64,000 nt of DNA, taken from the NCBI GenBank assembly GCA_963575745.1, contig CAUYUJ010016149.1:273154-337153 (forward strand), read 5' to 3'. Below, in pieces: positions 49,987 to 61,107 of the stretch. A model generated the notes under the pieces. The model did no database searches, was not told the DNA's origin, and saw only the letters and a program-made list of their open reading frames with translations. Position 1 is the stretch's first letter; each line of letters begins with the position of its first letter. The stretch is from Prorocentrum cordatum. Lineage: Eukaryota > Sar > Dinophyceae > Prorocentrales > Prorocentraceae. Position numbers and translations under genes: made by a program.

Positions 49987-50640
49987 ATGGCCCCCCCCCT
50001 TCATGACGCCCGTCATCGTCGAAAATGGAGAAACGCTCTCCTCAAGGGGGGCAGCGGCAGCGCCGGCGGCGCGCAGGCGGCCGCGCCGTCCCCCGGCGGG
50101 GGCGCCATCCTCGCCACCGTCGGGGCGGCCGACGCAGCGAGCGCGGGTGGAGCGCCGCCCGCCGGGAGCCGCACGGGGCGCTCGCCGGGGAGCTTGCTGG
50201 CGCTGCCGCCGAACGCCTCGGACGGTGCGCTGATCGCCCATGGGGGCAAGTGGGGCCATCGCTCCTGGATTGCCCTCATCGGCGGCCACGGCGGGAAGTT
50301 CTGCGCCGACGAGGGCCACATCGTCAAGTGCAACCGAGCTGCCATCGGCAGGTGGGAGAGGTTTTACCTCCACTACGCGGGCAGGGGCAAGTGGGCGCTG
50401 AGAGGCGGGAGATGGAACAGGTGGTGCGCCGATGAGGGCCACAGAATCAGGTGCAATCGCAGATGGATTCGCAGGTGGGAGAAGTTCAGCTTCGGAACGA
50501 TCGGCGGCGAGAACACCTACCGCTACCTCCGCGGCGGCCGTTGGAACAGGTTCTGCGCTGACGAGGTGAACCGCGGCGTCAAGTGCAATCGCGGCCACCT
50601 GAAATCGTGGGAGAAGTTTTCCGTCGTGCCGCACGTCTAG
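49987..50640 (+). CDS. Beta-trefoil (fascin-like) protein, 217 aa
   Basis: From ATG 49987 the frame has an Ala/Gly/Pro-rich, probably disordered N-terminal half (to about 50220), then three ~43-residue repeats: 50260-50364 (GKFCADEGHIVKCNRAAIGR, then WERF), 50389-50487 (NRWCADEGHRIRCNRRWIRR, WEKF) and 50518-50619 (NRFCADEVNRGVKCNRGHLK, SWEKF). Three such units make one beta-trefoil. G-(K/R)-(F/Y)-x-A-D-E-G, C-N-R and W-E-(R/K)-F are hallmarks of fascin-type actin-crosslinking repeats. Stop TAG 50638-50640. The frame is open further upstream through repeats, so the start is chosen as the first ATG outside them. Actin binding is not shown; a sugar-binding trefoil is possible. Confidence 0.65.
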   Translation: MAPPLHDARHRRKWRNALLKGGSGSAGGAQAAAPSPGGGAILATVGAADAASAGGAPPAGSRTGRSPGSLLALPPNASDGALIAHGGKWGHRSWIALIGGHGGKFCADEGHIVKCNRAAIGRWERFYLHYAGRGKWALRGGRWNRWCADEGHRIRCNRRWIRRWEKFSFGTIGGENTYRYLRGGRWNRFCADEVNRGVKCNRGHLKSWEKFSVVPHV

Positions 50641-51360
50641 CGCCGTGGCCGGCGGTCTAGTGCGCGGTTCGCGTCCCGTAGAGCCGCTTCCTCCGTCCGC
50701 CTCCGTCCTCATCCTTCCTCGCCCATTTCATCCTACGGCATAGCTTCCCCTTTTTCAGCTCGTGTCTGGTTCTTCAGCTGCAAATGCGTTCAACTGCTGG
50801 CGCATTTCGTAGCAGTCTCGTCCGTCGCTTATCCTCAGCGACCGCCCTTCGTGGTCTGGGGGTCAGAATGCTGACGCGCATCGAGCTTCTCATGCAGCGC
50901 CAGCGCCCGCGGAGTAACAAGCCATGTGCGTCACGCTTGCATGCGTACTAACATTGGTCAGCTTGTTTTGCTGTGGCACGGCACGGCACTTGGCGAAGGG
51001 TAAGACGCGCGTGCGGTTTTCCACACATGTGTCAATACACGCGCAATACAGACATGTGCATGACGGCATGCAGCCGCTGCATTGCGACGTTGTTTTGTGC
51101 TGCGCTGGACCCTAAGCGCGCGCGAAGCCGGGCGCGTGCTCTTAGTTATGTATGTATAGGTATACCCCTCTGTTTGAACATGTTCAGTGTCGTTGCGTTT
51201 TCTGGTTTATTTTGGAGAACAAGTGGACCTTTGTTGGACACAAAACTAGACATCCAAGACGTGATACGGTTTTCTGAGTGTTCGGTGTTCTAGCTCTCCT
51301 ATTGGGTTTCCAATCGAAGTTCCTCTTCTGGGAGATCTGCGGTGTCATTGTTTGTCCCTA
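50641..51360. other. Intergenic; small signal-peptide-like frame
   Basis: No repeat homology was seen. A 63-codon frame (50924-51115) begins MCVTLACVLTLVSLFCCGTA, signal-peptide-like but short and otherwise unsupported. Confidence 0.35.
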
Positions 51361-51970
51361 GATGAGGTGTTTGTTGTGCCAAAACGCCCGCGAGCAAAAC
51401 GGCAACAGTCAACTGCACAATGTAATATTGAATGCTTCCTGTGTTCAAGCATTTCTATCGGGGCTCCTCTGTGTTATCCTTTGTCTAGGGCACCCAACTG
51501 GTACGAGTGGATACCACGAACACAGTTGCGAATGCCAGCAGACAACCAAACGCGCGATCAGGGCCAGGGTGCTTGAACACACACCCAAACAGGTCCGACA
51601 TCCACACAGCCGCGACAAAAGTTACAACAAACAATGCAACACGATCTCATTAACCTAGTTGCTTCAAGCGGCGCCCACAAAAGGAGCATTAGGTGAACTT
51701 TGTTTTCCAATGTTGGCAACATGCAGGGAAGGTGGCCAGGGTCAGGTAGTAAATATTTTCCTCATTGGGCCACACGCCTCGTGGCAATTTAGGGAGGCGG
51801 ATGCAACTTGATGCCCGGGTGTTATTCCGATTGGATCTTTCATTGTGATGTGGTCACGTGCGGATCGACATTCGGCCGCGTGGTTTCGTTCCTTGGAGAC
51901 GTCGGCCATGAACTGTGCGGGGAATCCATGATGGTATGTCTTATCTTTGCAACGCGTAGAACGTTCAGTG
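51361..51970 (+). repeat. Dispersed repeat R, copy 1
   Basis: About 600 bp matching 59190-59780 in order: GAGCAAAACGGCAACAG, ATTTCTATCGGGGCTCCTCT, GCAGACAACCAAACGCGCGA, CCGACATCCACACAGCCGCG, AAAAGGAGCATT, GTGGTCACGTGCGG and TTCGTTCCTT. A partial third copy is at 58855-59105. No coding potential is apparent. Confidence 0.85.
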
Positions 51971-52054
51971 CGAACATGTCCGTTCTATTTGATCCACTTG
52001 ACACATGGCCTCATACACTTTTTCGCGGGGATTGGCGATTTCGATGACGTGCGG

Positions 52055-52640
52055 GCCTTTTTTCGCAGTTGCCCGTTCGCATGCCAGCGTGCCGTTCCAA
52101 GAATGCAGCCGGAGATGTATCTGCATACAAGGCAGCCAACGACACAGCCGACGAGGCACCCAACCAGGCAACCACCCAGGCAACCAACAGGGCAGCCAAC
52201 CAGGCAGCGGGCAATAAGGCAGCCGACAAGGCAGCCATCGAGGTCCCCCGCAGGCGGCAACGGGCGGCGACGGGCGGGAACACGGCGAATACGGGCAAGC
52301 ATTGTCCAGGGAACAGTTGCTGAGCCGCGGGGGCGGACGGGCGTTCTTCGGGTGCCGCGGCCAGGGGGGGGCCTCAGCCGGCCTTGCCGTTGGGGCGGTT
52401 TTGGTGCCTCTGTATACGTGGCCCTCGCGACACGCAGCGAACCTGCGTCTCCGCGCGACGGATCGGGGCGGGGGTTATTGAAGTCTGCGCGTGTGAATCC
52501 TCGCGCGCGCAGACGTTTGCGCATGGGACGCGCTCAGCGGTGTCCGACGCGCCCACTGAACAAGTGCGCCGCGGCGGGCTTGGCTTGTCATTTCATACAT
52601 CGGATGCATTTTGCGGTGTCCCAGCGCCCACGTAGCGATC
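52055..52640 (+). repeat. Dispersed repeat S, copy 1
   Basis: Matches 57690-58240: TTCGCATGCCAGCGTGC, a GGCAGCCAACGA/GGCAACCA tandem stretch, CGGCAACGGGCGGCGACGGG, AGCATTGT, GGGGCGGTTTTGG and GTCTGCGCGTGTGA. In both copies one plus frame reads NDxADEAPNQATTQATN, a shared peptide. Confidence 0.85.
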
Positions 52641-52840
52641 CCGCCTGGGCGGGCTTGGCGTATGAATTCGCATATCGGATGCACATCGCGCCCCAGCGCG
52701 TTCGGTGTTTAAATTCACACACGGGGCGCACCTACGTATATTTAAACGGCGCGTCCGATTTACAATCGGACTTGTTCGCGTGCGGTGTGTAAATTCACAG
52801 ACTGGACGCACCCATCGTTAAGCGGCGCGTCCTTTTTCCG
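52641..52840 (+). repeat. 76-bp minisatellite T, copy block 1
   Basis: Units with TAAATTCACA-AC-GG-GCAC, CATCGTTAAGCGGCGCGTCC and a TTTACAATCGG segment. The same units lie inverted at 55018-55330 and direct at 58130-58640. Confidence 0.8.
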
Positions 52841-52974
52841 ATGTGGTTGGTTTAGTTGTTTTGTTTGTTTCCTTTTTTTCCCCAATCTTTCTTGTTTGGG
52901 TTTTCGTTTTGAATAGAGGGGTGTGGCCGCGTCCTCCTCCCGCCTCCCGTCTCCTCCTGCCCTCCCTTCGCCGA

Positions 52975-54725
52975 CGATGGGGGCTGCGATCTGCGAAATT
53001 GTCGCCATTTTCGAGGGCTGCTGGTGGGTCCTGCGGAGTGAGGCACCGCGCGGATCTGAGCGGGACCTCGCCGTCTTTGGCGGGCTGCGATCTGCGAAAT
53101 TGTCGCCATTTTCGAGGGCTGCTGGTGGGTCCAGCGGAGTGAGGCACCGCGCGGACCTGAGCGGGACCTCGCCGTTTTTGGGGGTTGCGATTTGCGAAGC
53201 TGTCGCCGCTTTCGAGGGCTGCTGGTGGGCCCAGCGGAGTGAGGCACCGCGCGGATCTGAGCGGGACCTCGCCGTCCCTGGGGGGCTCCGATCTGCGAAG
53301 CTGTCGCCATTTTCGAGGGCTGCTGGTGGGTCCTGCAGAGTGAGGTACCGCGCGGATCTGAGCGGGACCTCGCCGTCCCTGGCGGGCTGCGATCTGCGAA
53401 ACTGTCGCCACTTTCGAGGGCTGCTGGTGGGCCCAGCGGAGTGAGGCACCGCGCGGACCTGAGCGGGACCTCGCCGTCCCTGGCGGGCTGCGATCTGCGA
53501 AGCTGTCGCCACTTTGGAGGGCTGCTGGTGGGTCCAGCGGGGTGAGGCACCGCGCGGACCTGAGCGGGACCTCGCCGTCCCTGTCCATGGGGGGGCTGCG
53601 ATTTGCGAAGTTGTCGCCACTTTCGAGGGCTGCTGGTGGGTCCTGCGGAGTGAGGCACCGCGCGGATCTGAGCGGGACCTCGCCGTCCCTGGCGGGCTCC
53701 GATCTGCGAAGTTGTCGCCCTTTTCGAGGGCTGCTGGTGGGCCCAGCGGAGTGAGGCACCGCGCGGACCTGAGCGGGACCTCGCCGTCCCTGGCGGGCTG
53801 CGATCTGCGAAATTGTCGCCGGTTTCGAGGGCTGCTTGTGGGTCCAGCGGAGTGAGGCACCGCGCGGACCTGAGCGGGACTTCGCCGTCCCTGGGGGGCT
53901 GCGATTTGCGAAGCTGTCGCCATTTTCGAGGGCTGCTGGTGGGTCCTGCGGAGTGAGGCGCCGCGCGGATCTGAGCCGGACCTTGCCGTCCTTGGGGGGC
54001 TGCGATCTGCGAAATTGTCGCCATTTTCGACGGCTGCTGGTGGGTCCTGCGGAGTGAGGCACCGCGCGGACCTGAGCGGGACCTCGCCGTCCCTGGGGGG
54101 CTGCGATTTGCAAAATTGTCGCCACTTTGGAGGGCTGCTGGTGGGTCCAGCGGAGTGAGGCACCGCGCGGACCTGAGCGGGACCTCGCCGTCTTTGGGGG
54201 GCTGCGATTTGCGAAGGTGTCGCCCTTTTCGAGGGTTGCTGGTGGGTCCTGCAGAGTGAGGCACCGTGCGGATCTGAGCGGGACCTCGCCGTCCCTGGTG
54301 GGCTGCGATCTGCTAAGTTTTCGCCACTTTCGAGGGCTGCTGGTGGGCCCAGCAGAGTGAGGCACCGCGCGGATCCGAGCGGGACCTCGCCGTCCCTGGG
54401 GGGTTGCGATCTGCGAAATTGTCGCCACTTTCGAGGGCTGCTGGTGGGTCCTGCGGGGTGAGGCACCGCGCGGATCTGAGCGGGACCTCGCCGTCTTTGG
54501 GGGGCTGCGATCTGCGAAATTGTCGCCTCTTTCGAGGGCCGCTGGCGTGTCTTGCGGAGTGAGGCACCGCGCGGATCTGAGCGGAACCTCGCCGTCCCTG
54601 GGGGGTTGCGATTTGCGAAGCTGTCGCCACTTTCGAGGGCTGCTGGTGGGTCCAGCTGAGCGAGGCACCAGGCAGATCTGAGCGGGACATCGCAATATTT
54701 GGGGGGCTGCGAGTCTCACGATTGC
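52975..54725 (-). repeat. 101-bp satellite, about 17 copies
   Basis: The unit reads GGGCTGCGATCTGCGAAATT, GTCGCCATTTTCGAGGGCTG, CTGGTGGGTCCTGCGGAGTG, AGGCACCGCGCGGATCTGAG, CGGGACCTCGCCGTCCCTGG. Copies are roughly 90 percent alike, with a C/T swap TCTTT/CCCTGG that alternates. All minus frames stay open because 101 = 3x33+2, producing spurious proteins of up to 651 residues. Confidence 0.97.
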
Positions 54726-55017
54726 CGCTCGCAGAAGTATATGCGCCCATGTCACGTCATCATCTCCGTACAACGTCTCCCAAGCTACTCATGCCCCGCA
54801 TTGCGCAGGGGTTGGGTACGTCGCCAGGGTAATGTGTTACATTAGTGTTGTTAGTATTATTATTCATTTTTTGTTAACCACAAATAAAGGGGAGTTGTTT
54901 TAAACCATATACTAGAGAATACTACTTATGCAATTCCACTTTACGATCGATGCTCCGCGTTTTTTTTTCCACGCACACACCACGCGCAACACAATTCCGA
55001 TCGTAAAGTTGACGCGC
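54726..55017. other. AT-richer spacer
   Basis: Contains TTAGTGTTGTTAGTATTATT and a poly-T run (54960-54968). No gene. Confidence 0.45.
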
Positions 55018-55330
55018 CTCTTAACGATGAGTGCGCCCCGTCTGTGAATTTACACACCGCACGCGAACACATCCGATTTTAAAGTGGACGCGCCACTTAA
55101 CGATGGATGCGGCCCGTGTGTGAATTTACCGAGCGCACCTTGGCGCGATCGTAAAGTGGGTTTCGTCGGACACCGCAATGTGCATCCGATGTGTGATTCA
55201 CACAATAAGCCCGCCGCCGCCCGATCGTTAAGTGAATGCGTCGGGCACCGCAAAGTGCATCCGATGTGTGAACTCACACACTGAACCCGCCGCTGCCCGA
55301 TCGTTAAACGGATGCAACGGAAACGTCTTG
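55018..55330 (-). repeat. 76-bp minisatellite T, inverted block
   Basis: AACGATGAGTGCGCCCCGTC, TGTGAATTTACACACCGCAC and ACTTAACGATGGATGCGG are the reverse complement of the block at 52641-52840. About four units. Confidence 0.8.
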
Positions 55331-55868
55331 GGCCTTGTATGGGGGTCCAAAATTTGGACCCCAAGGCGCTCCGAAGAGTCTCGAGGCGATTTCACGGGAT
55401 CCAGGGGCTTCTGGTGGATTGTTCCTGGCGATCTCGGGTGGTTGCCAGAATCGGCGGGCCAAGACGAGGACGGCGACGACGATGATGACGATCCGTTCCC
55501 GCCTCAGCGCCGGCCACTACCTGTTTTGGTCTGGCCGACGCTGCCCCGCAGCAGGGGGCAGGCTCCCGGGAATGGTGCTCCTGTCATCGGGTCCGTGGTC
55601 TCGAGCGAGTTTCCCTTTCTGGCCCCGTCGGCCTTCCACAAGAACAATCCGGGCAGTTCCAGGCCGACCCTTCCCTTGTCGCGTTTATTTGGAGTCCCTC
55701 GGGCTCTTCGGGATTCCTCCAGGCACTTCGGGTTTGTCCGAGGCTCTCTGGACCCCTGCGGGCTCCTCGGCCTCCCTGGGCACCTCCTGCCCTCTCCGGT
55801 CTTGCAGAACGCAGCAAAACCATGAATAAACATGGCCTTCATAATTTTCGTGTATCAAACGTTCTAAT
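55331..55868. other. Unassigned spacer
   Basis: Mixed GC-rich sequence. A CCCTGCGGGCTCCTC phrase at 55755 also occurs near 58706. No gene was recognised. Confidence 0.4.
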
Positions 55869-55884
55869 TTGATGTCCAATCTAT

Positions 55885-56081
55885 GCGTATGTATGTATGT
55901 ACGTACGTACATACGCACGTACGTATGTATGAATGTAGGTATAGATGTATGTGTAGTTGGGTGTATATTTCTATATGCATGTATTATTGTGTGTATGTAT
56001 GCATGTATGTGTGTATGTATGCATGCATGTATGTATGTATGTATGTATGTATGTATGTATGTATGTATGTATGTATGTATG

Positions 56082-56115
<34 letters not shown>

Positions 56116-56158
56116 TGTATGCATACATGCATTTATGTATGTATGTATGTATGTATGG

Positions 56159-56191
<33 letters not shown>

Positions 56192-56567
56192 TGTGTGTAT
56201 GTATGTATGTATGTATGTATGTTTGGTTGTATGTATGTATGTTTGTACGTATGTATGTGTGTATGTATGTACGCATGTATGTATGCATGTATGTTTGTAT
56301 GTATGCATGCATGCATGCATGTATGCATGCATGTATGCATGCATGCATGCATGTATGTATGTATGTATGTATGTATGTATGTATGTATGTACATATGTAT
56401 GTATGCATGCATGCATGCATGCATGCATGCATGTATGTATGTATGTATGTACGTATGTATGTGTGTGTATGTATGCATGTGTGTATGTATGTATGTATGT
56501 ATGTATGTATGTATGCATGCATGCATGCATGCATGCATGCATGCATGTATGTATGTATGTATGTATG

Positions 56568-56601
<34 letters not shown>

Positions 56602-56634
56602 TGTATGTATGTATGTATGTATGTATGTATGAAG
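55885..56634. repeat. (GTAT)n / (GCAT)n tetranucleotide tract
   Basis: 750 bp of GTATGTAT with blocks of GCATGCAT near 56300-56350, 56405-56430 and 56512-56545. All frames are open (MYVC or HTYI peptides). Confidence 0.97.
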
Positions 56635-56714
56635 GAGCGCGTTCTGTAGTCGCTTGGAGGGGGGCCGGGTTGGAACCAGACGCCCCCCCCTTTCCTCCCC
56701 TACTTCTCCTCTCG

Positions 56715-57490
56715 CCCTCTCCTCGGGCCGGCGCCTGCGTCGGCGGCGGCTGGCGGCGGCGGGGACGACGATTTCCTTTTCTGGGCCGGCGCCGGCGCTT
56801 GCGGCGGCGGGCGGCGGCGGCGGGGAGCGTCGACGAGGACGACGGTGGTGGTGGTGGTGGTGGGTTGTGGTGGTGGTGGTGGTTGTCGTTGTTGTGGTGT
56901 GGTGGTTTGTTGTGGTGGTGGTGGTTTGGTGGTGGTGGTGGTTTGGTGGTGGTTTGTGGTGGTGGTTTGTGGTGGTGGTGGTGGTGGGTTGTGGTGGTGG
57001 TGGTGGTGGTTTGGTGGTTGTGTGGTGGTGGTTTGTGGTGGTGGTGGGTTGTGGTGGTGGCGGTGGTTTGCCGAGGTGGTGGTGGTTGTGTTGTTTGTGG
57101 CGGTGGTGGTGGTGTGGTAGATTGTGGTGGTGGTGGTGGTAGTTATGGTGGGTTTTTGTGGTGGTGTTGACGGCGAGTTGTGGTGGTGGTGGTGGTTGTG
57201 GTGGTGGTGGTTGCTGTGATGGTGGTGGTTGTGTGGTGGGTTGGTGGTGGTGGTGGTGGGTTGAGGCGGTGGTGGTGGTGGTTGTGGTGGTAGTGGTGGT
57301 AATCGTCGCTGTGTCCCCGCCGTCGCCGTCGCCCGCGCCAGCGCTGCTGGCCGCCGCCAGCGCCGGCGCCAGCGCCGGCGCCAGGGGGGGGGGACCACCC
57401 TCCCCTTGAGGCTGCCTCCGGTCATTGTAGATGCGTCCCCGCCGTCGTCGCTGCTGGCGGCCGCCAGCGCCGGCGCCGGCGCCGAAGGGG
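56715..57490. repeat. (TGG)n tract with inverted GC-rich arms
   Basis: 56838-57310 is mostly TGG/TGGT with interruptions. The left arm (GGCCGGCGCCTGCGTCGGCG, 56725 on) and the right arm (GCCGCCAGCGCCGGCGCC, 57349 on, with a second copy at 57455-57483) are complementary in part. Confidence 0.75.
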
Positions 57491-57689
57491 GCGCGGGGAG
57501 GGTTTGAAACCCCTCCTCCCCCTTGGGGGGGGTGTTCGGGAGGGGGGGGGGTTGGGGGAGGGCAGTCTCCATGTTTTTGAACGACGGCGCCGAGAGTTGG
57601 GAGGGGGGCCCACCCCCGTATCGAAACGCGCCGCTTGAAACACCCAAACGGGTCCGGCATTCGTGGGAAATTTGCTGAGGTGCGGTTTT
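57491..57689. other. Spacer
   Basis: G-rich and C-rich runs; no gene. Confidence 0.4.
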
Positions 57690-58129
57690 TGTTTGCGCAG
57701 TTTTCCGTTCGCATGTCAGCGTGCTGTTCCAAGAAGGCAACCAACGATGTATCTACACACAAAACAGCCAACGACGCAGCCGACGAGGCCCCCAACCAGG
57801 CGACCACCCAGGCAACCAACACGGCAGCCAACTAGGCAGCCGGCGATAAGGCAGCAGACGAGGCAGCCATCGAGGCCACCCGCAGGCGGCAACGGGCGGC
57901 GACGGGCGGGAACGAGGCGAATAAGGGCAAGCATTGTTCGGAGAACAGTTGCGGAGCCGCGGGGGCGGACAGGGGGGGGCCTTTAGCCGGCCTTGTCGTT
58001 GGGGCGGTTTTGGCGTCTCTGTATACATGGCCCTCGCGACACGCAGCGAACCTGGTTCCGCGCGACGGATCGGGGCGGGGTTATTGAAGTCTGCGCGTGT
58101 GAGACCTCGCGCGCGCAGACGTTTGCGCA
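57690..58129 (+). repeat. Dispersed repeat S, copy 2
   Basis: Counterpart of 52055-52640, roughly 85 percent alike by eye. Begins TTTTTGTTTGCGCAGTTTTC and includes the ADEAPNQATTQATN-coding tract. Similarity continues into the T units. Confidence 0.85.
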
Positions 58130-58640
58130 TCGGACGCGCTTTGCGGTGTCCGACGCGCCCACTAAACGATCGCGCCGCAGCGGGATTGGCGTGTAACTTC
58201 ACGCATCGGATGCGTTTCGCGGTGTCGGACGATCGCGTTCCGCGACGGGATTGGCGTGTACAATCGCACATCCGATGCGTCTTACGGTGCCCGACGTGCC
58301 CACATCACAAACGCGCTCCGCTGAGGGATTGATGCGGGAATTCACAGAACGGATGCATTACTCGGTGTCCGACGCGCTCACTTAACGATCGTCGCGCCGG
58401 GGCGGGCTTGGCGTATGAATTCGCACATCGGATGCGCTTCGCGGTGTCCGGCGAACCCACTTAACGATCGCGCTGGGGCGCGCTCGGTGGATAAATTCAC
58501 ACACGGGACGCACCTATCGTTAAGCGGCGCGTCAATTTTACGATCGTTTCTTTTTGCGCTCGGTGTGTATATTCACAGACGGGGCGCACCCATCGGTGAC
58601 CGGCGCGTCCAGTTTACGATCGGTCTTGTTCGCATTGATT
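58130..58640 (+). repeat. 76-bp minisatellite T, copy block 2
   Basis: About seven units of roughly 66-79 bp ending in TTCACAC or TTCGCAC, with GCGGTGTCCGACGCG and TTAACGATCGCG. Confidence 0.85.
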
Positions 58641-58756
58641 GTTGAAAAAATATGACGCGGAGCGTCGTTCGTAAAATGGAATTGCTTCGGAAAAAGCTCT
58701 GGAACCCTGCGGGCTCCTCCTGGCCATTCCGGGTCCAATATTTTTTCCCTCCCCCC

Positions 58757-58760
<4 letters not shown>

Positions 58761-58807
<47 letters not shown>
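58761..58807. repeat. (TA)n microsatellite
   Basis: About 23 TA dinucleotides. Confidence 0.97.
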
Positions 58808-58810
<3 letters not shown>

Positions 58811-58854
58811 CCGGTTGGAGTGTTTCCAGTTTCCAGTGCCATTTTTTATGCGTA

Positions 58855-59105
58855 ATTGTTTGTCCTTGGATTTGGTGTTTGTTGTGCCAATGTGCCCGCG
58901 TTGAGCAAAACGGCAACGATCAAATCCACAATGTATTTTTTGATGTTTCTTGTGCTCAAGCGTTTATATCGGGGCTCCTTTGTCTTTGTCTGGGACAGCC
59001 CACAGGTGCCCGTGGATGCCGCGACAACGCGCATGACAGCAGACAACCAAACGTGCGATCAGGGCCAGAGCGCTTGAAACGCACTCGGACAGGACCGACA
59101 TCCAT
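58855..59105 (+). repeat. Dispersed repeat R, partial copy
   Basis: Shares TTGGTGTTTGTTGTGCCAA, AAAACGGCAACGATCAAAT, GCGTTTATATCGGGGCTCCT and CGATCAGGGCCAGAGCGCTT with copy 1. Ends in ACCGACATCCATAGGCAATT. Confidence 0.8.
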
Positions 59106-59190
59106 AGGCAATTTCGTTGTTGCGTGGTTTTTTTTCGCAGTCTTCCGTTCGCATGTCAGCGTGCCGCTCGCAGGTGCCGTGCCGTTCCGC
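59106..59190 (+). repeat. Short piece of repeat S between R copies
   Basis: TTTTTTTTCGCAGTCTTCCG and TTCGCATGTCAGCGTGCCGC repeat the start of S (52058 and 57695), so R and S recur in varying order. Confidence 0.7.
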
Positions 59191-59785
59191 AAAACGGCAA
59201 CAGTCAAATGAGCAATGTAGTTTGGGATGTTTCCTGTGTTCAAGCGTTTCTATCGGCGCTCCTCTGTGTTATTTGTTTGTCTGGGACACCCAACAGGTAC
59301 CAGTAGATGTCACGACAACACTTGCGAATGACAGCAGACAACCAAACGCGCGATCAGGGCCAGGGCGCTTGAAACACACCCAAACGGGTCCGACATCCAC
59401 ACAGCCGCGACAAAAGTTATAACAACATGTGCAAGACGATCTCATTGAACTACTTGCACCAAGAACGCCCATAAAAGGAGCATTGCGTGAAATCCGCCTT
59501 CCAATGTTCGCAACGTGCAGGAATAGTTAGTGGCCAGGGCCAGGTAGTACATGTTTTCCGTATTGGTCCACGCGCCTTGTGGCAATTTTGGGAGGCGGAC
59601 GCAATTTAATGCCCAGGTGTTGTGATGTTTTTTTGATATTTCATTTCGACGTGGTCACGTGCGGTTCGACATTTGGCCGCGTAATTTCGTTCCTTCGAGC
59701 CGTTCGCCATGAATTGCGCAGGCAGTTCATGATGGTATGCCTTATCTTTGACAAGCATAGAACGCATAGTGCGACAGTTTCCGTT
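59191..59785 (+). repeat. Dispersed repeat R, copy 2
   Basis: Near full-length counterpart of 51361-51970. Confidence 0.85.
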
Positions 59786-61107
59786 CCATGTGATCCACTT
59801 GCGTTTTTGCCGTTTGGTCGGCATGCCGATTTTGTTATATTTGTTTATTCGAGGATGAGTATATATTTATACACACAAGACTTGAAGCTCGCTTTGCTTT
59901 GCTTGGAGGTCTTGGCATGGTGCATTCGATTGCAGCGTGCCTGTGACGTGCGGCTCTGCGGGCTGACGCGTCGGTGCTGGGCAGGCCCCGGGTTGGGAAG
60001 GTCACGGGCGAAGGGGTGCGGGCCGCCACTACTTCGGGTGTCCAAGAACCGTGTGGTGACGGACTGCGCTGTGACCTGAAGTCCCACGCGACCTCACCGC
60101 GCAGGCCGTCACTCGGGAGAGGAGAAGGTGCCGATGCCGCCACCCTGGCCTCGTTTTTCCCCTCCGTGGGCCTCGGGGGAGGCCCTCGTCACCACCGCTG
60201 GATTCGCTTCGGAATTTTGGTCAGAACGCCCTCGGGGAGTGGTCGGGGGAGCAGGGTTTTCCCAGTCGCCGCTTTGTCTTGGGACCTCGGAGGCCCCCGT
60301 CACCCTACACGTCCACGGAGAACGACCCGAGTCCCAAAACCGTGCGGTGACCCCGAACTCCCACGGACTCACCACGCGGTGTGGTCGCCACACCGTTTCT
60401 CGAGGCCTTCGAATATTGGAGGGCACCAATCGTACACCTGCACCGATCCTGGCCAGGCTGGTCCCGGGGCCAGGACCGGTGTATATGCAATCCTGCTCAA
60501 GGCAGGAGTGCGTTATGCAGCGATCCTGGGCCCAGGATGGGCCCGACCACCCACGGGTGGCCCCAACAGGGGCTTGCGCGCTTTACTCTAGCACCCCCAC
60601 GGCCCTCAGCAACTGCGTACCAAAGGTCAGGTTAGCTCACTCCCGCACAGGGTCACTCTTGCGTGTTGCGCGAAACCGCTGGCAGTGGTGAGGTTGCTTC
60701 CTTCTCTTGCATGCAGTGCTCACGTTGCTGTGCTACGCACCAAGCCATGGTGACGCTCGCTACGGTCAAGCATGGCGCGCGCACTGACCATGATGGGGTA
60801 CGCACGGCGTGCCGCAAGCAGTTCTCGACTTGACTCCTTCTCATCTCGCACTGGTCGAACCCTCATCGGCCCCTTTGTTGGCTGAGTGTCGTTGCAAATA
60901 CCTCACCCATGGATGCCGACAGGGTAGCGTAGCTAGCTGCTGCCGAGTTGCCGACATCCCAGTACAGGCTACAAAACAGCGAGACAGCATGGCCACACGT
61001 GACCCCTAATTGCGGGCCTTGTCGAGAAGGCATCATGCGGCGCTTCACCGTTTCTGCTTCAATCTTTGCGTCCTCGTGGGACTTTGCGCCAGCAGCAGGG
61101 AGGAGGG
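59786..61107. other. Unassigned region
   Basis: GC-rich sequence with CCGTGTGGTGACGG and CCGTGCGGTGACCCC phrases (60049, 60342) that may be an old duplicate. Plus frames at 59974-60691 have no recognisable domain. No gene is supported. Confidence 0.4.

Noticed and set aside
50924-51115. Small secreted peptide gene
   Set aside because: Hydrophobic start only; the rest has no support and there is no conserved neighbour.
52760-54773. Minus frames of 470-651 codons
   Set aside because: Created by the stop-free 101-bp satellite; all three frames are open.
55869-57170. 433-codon frame rich in MYVC then Gly/Val/Trp
   Set aside because: (GTAT)n and (TGG)n simple repeats.
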